Assembly: GCA_030641945.1 (NCBI GenBank)
Contig: DAOWLL010000085.1
Span: forward strand, 1 to 6,947
Length of the DNA: 6,947 nt
Source of the DNA: Gammaproteobacteria bacterium
GTDB taxonomy: Bacteria > Pseudomonadota > Gammaproteobacteria > SZUA-229
Direction of reading: 5' to 3'
Positions 5,516-6,947 of this stretch are shown here, one piece after another. A model generated the notes under the pieces. The model saw only the letters and a program-made list of their open reading frames with translations. It was not told the origin of the DNA and ran no database searches. The stretch's first letter is position 1. Every line of letters begins with the position of its first letter. The position numbers and the translations under genes were made by a program.

Positions 5516-6556
5516 ATGAAATACCACAAACTCGGCCATACCGATATCGATGTCAGTGTGATTTGCCTCGGCACCATGACCTGGGGTGAGCAGAACACAG
5601 CTGCGCAGGCGTTTGAGCAGATGGATTATGCCGTCTCGCAGGGTGTGAACTTCTTCGATACTGCAGAACTCTATGCTATCCCGCCCAGGGCAGAAACCTA
5701 TGGCCGCACGGAGGAAATCATCGGTGAGTGGTTAAAGGCTCGGGGTGGCCGTGACCAGGTCGTGCTGACCAGCAAGATCGCCGGGCCGGGGGAAGACTGG
5801 ATACCTTATATCCGCGAAGGCCGCACCCGTTTTAACCGCCAGCATATTGTAGCGGCGCTCGATGCCAGCCTGCAGCGACTGCAGACGGATTATCTGGATC
5901 TCTATCAACTGCATTGGCCGGAGCGCCAGACCAACTTCTTTGGCAAACTGGGTTTTGAACCATCTGATGATGATTTCACACCTGTCCATGAAACCCTGCA
6001 GGCACTGAACGAGCAGGTGCAGGCGGGCAAGATCCGCTATGTAGGGCTGTCGAATGAAACCCCCTGGGGTGTGATGCAGTTTTTATCCCTGGCAGAACAG
6101 CATCAGTTGCCGCGCGTGGTCAGCGTGCAGAATCCATATAGCCTGCTCAACCGCAGTTACGAGGTGGGGCTGGCGGAAGTTTCCTGGCGTGAGCAGGCTG
6201 GTTTGCTGGCCTATTCGCCGCTGGGCTTCGGCGTACTCTCGGGTAAATACCTGGCCGGGGCCCGACCAGAGGGTGCGCGCCTGTCGTTGTTCGCGGATTA
6301 CACGCGCTACAGTAATGAAGCAGCGATCGCCGCAACGGAAAAGTATGTTGCCCTGGCGCGGCAGCATCAGCTTGATCCTGCACAAATGGCATTGGCTTAT
6401 GTGAACACTCGACCCTTCCTGACCAGCACGATTATTGGCGCCACGACCATGGAGCAGCTCAAGAGCAATGTCGACAGTATCAATGTGACACTGTCATCCG
6501 AGCTTGTGGAAGGAATTGAGGCGATCCACAATGACCACCCCAATCCGAGCCCCTGA
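5516..6556 (+). CDS. tas: NADP(H)-dependent aldo/keto reductase, Tas type
   Basis: A soluble cytoplasmic (beta/alpha)8 barrel oxidoreductase of the aldo/keto reductase family. E. coli Tas has no settled physiological substrate; it was found because it supports tyrosine prototrophy in starved cells. The length (346 residues) equals that of E. coli Tas, and whole blocks match it as remembered: CLGTMTWGEQN, RLQTDYLDLYQLHWPER, NPYSLLNRSYEVGLAEVS, LDPAQMALAYV and IIGATTMEQLKSN. The catalytic tetrad is intact: Asp48, Tyr53 (FFDTAELY), Lys87 (LTSK) and His123 (QLHWP). The C-terminal cofactor-binding segment GATTMEQLKSN is present. The ATG at 5516 fits the family start (MKYHKLGHTDIDVS); GGTG at 5507-5510 is a weak ribosome site. 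Monocistronic, with a repeat hairpin 36 bases after the stop. Confidence 0.95.
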   Translation: MKYHKLGHTDIDVSVICLGTMTWGEQNTAAQAFEQMDYAVSQGVNFFDTAELYAIPPRAETYGRTEEIIGEWLKARGGRDQVVLTSKIAGPGEDWIPYIREGRTRFNRQHIVAALDASLQRLQTDYLDLYQLHWPERQTNFFGKLGFEPSDDDFTPVHETLQALNEQVQAGKIRYVGLSNETPWGVMQFLSLAEQHQLPRVVSVQNPYSLLNRSYEVGLAEVSWREQAGLLAYSPLGFGVLSGKYLAGARPEGARLSLFADYTRYSNEAAIAATEKYVALARQHQLDPAQMALAYVNTRPFLTSTIIGATTMEQLKSNVDSINVTLSSELVEGIEAIHNDHPNPSP

Positions 6557-6587
6557 AAAGACGTGAATAACTAACAGTTAATAGTGA

Positions 6588-6618
6588 GTAGCCTGGATGG
6601 AGTGAAACGTAATCCGGG
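6588..6618. repeat. 31-bp dispersed repeat, copy 2, possible tas terminator
   Basis: Same repeat as at 861-891, same orientation, with 25 outer bases identical and a different six-base centre (TGAAAC). The stem CCTGGAT (6592-6598) with ATCCGGG (6612-6618) is followed by GCTTTATTAATT, a poor T tract. It may help end the tas transcript. The remaining bases to the next gene show nothing further that I can name. Confidence 0.7.
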
Positions 6619-6777
6619 GCTTTATTAATTGATCACAATTCCTGAGTTTTACGTTGCCTCATCCTCACTACGCTGCTCGCTGCAATGTCGCCACTTTTAG
6701 ACTATTCTCTATAGTATCAATGGGTTGCATATATCCGATGCTAATATGAAGATAATCTAAAATAAATTCCAGTTCCT

Positions 6778-6947
6778 ATGATTGATGATCTTAAAGGTGA
6801 TGAATCCTGGCGCATGTTCCGCATTATCAGTGAGTTCACTGAGGGCTTTGATAAGCTCACGGATATAGGTTTTGCCATCTCCATCTTTGGCTCGGCAAGA
6901 CTCAAGCCGGACAATATTTACTACCAGCATGCTCAAGAAATTTCCCA
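6778..6947 (+). CDS. LOG-family (Rossmann-fold, 'lysine decarboxylase-like') protein, N-terminal part
   Basis: Fifty-six codons are visible before the window ends. The residues WRMFRIISEFTEGFDKL followed by ISIFGSARLKPDNIYYQHAQEI match the N-terminus of bacterial LOG proteins. These are nucleotide 5'-monophosphate phosphoribohydrolases related to the cytokinin-activating enzyme LONELY GUY, often wrongly called lysine decarboxylases. The SIFGSAR segment (35-41) is the first Rossmann strand and phosphate-binding turn. The catalytic PGGxGTxxE motif lies beyond the edge. An in-frame TAA at 6763-6765 limits the start, and ATG 6778 is the best choice. No clear Shine-Dalgarno precedes it, so the internal Met13 is a less likely alternative. 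Confidence 0.85.
   Translation, partial: MIDDLKGDESWRMFRIISEFTEGFDKLTDIGFAISIFGSARLKPDNIYYQHAQEIS

Noticed and set aside
6083..6404. Overlapping open frames on both strands inside tas
   Set aside because: They are other-frame readings of the well-conserved tas coding region, rich in Arg and Pro, with no motifs.

Overview
The window looks like ordinary chromosome from a gammaproteobacterium. The best-recognised products are all of gammaproteobacterial type: an Slt-type lytic transglycosylase, the CbpA/CbpM chaperone pair, a Tas-type aldo/keto reductase and a LOG-family protein. Several intergenic gaps carry short palindromic repeats of kinds I know from environmental gammaproteobacteria. I cannot name the genus. 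Base composition is uneven: cbpA and tas are GC-richer, while the envelope genes and the gaps around them are AT-rich.

Layout. 1-779 (+) is the C-terminal half of a soluble lytic murein transglycosylase, cut by the window edge. 780-1365 is a gap of about 590 bp. It holds dispersed-repeat remnants, a hairpin with a T tract that could end slt transcription, a short minus-strand coding remnant, and a cluster of TTTGTTCT/AGAACAAA half-sites including one perfect palindrome. 1366-2439 (+) is an outer-membrane LpxR/DUF2219-type lipid A deacylase homologue; its signal peptide is encoded upstream of the only usable start codon. 2657-2692 is a possible 11-residue leader ORF, followed at 2711-2923 by a 70-residue two-helix membrane protein. 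Two hairpins lie between this gene and the convergent cbpA-cbpM operon (4332 down to 3062, minus strand). 4629-5156 (-) is an AT-rich exported protein that looks like a small beta-barrel. A divergent gap of 359 bp carries a plausible sigma70 promoter for tas (5516-6556, +). A second copy of the slt-side repeat follows tas, and a LOG-family gene starts at 6778 and runs off the edge.

How the genes relate. Only cbpA-cbpM is a clear operon. The rest are single genes in their own transcription units. Three of them concern the envelope (murein recycling, lipid A trimming, a putative outer-membrane barrel), but nothing in the sequence shows that they act together. I found no phage, CRISPR, transposase, toxin-antitoxin or biosynthetic system, and no convincing new system. 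The best leads are the anomalous start of the LpxR-like gene, the half-site cluster upstream of it, and the unexplained coding remnant.
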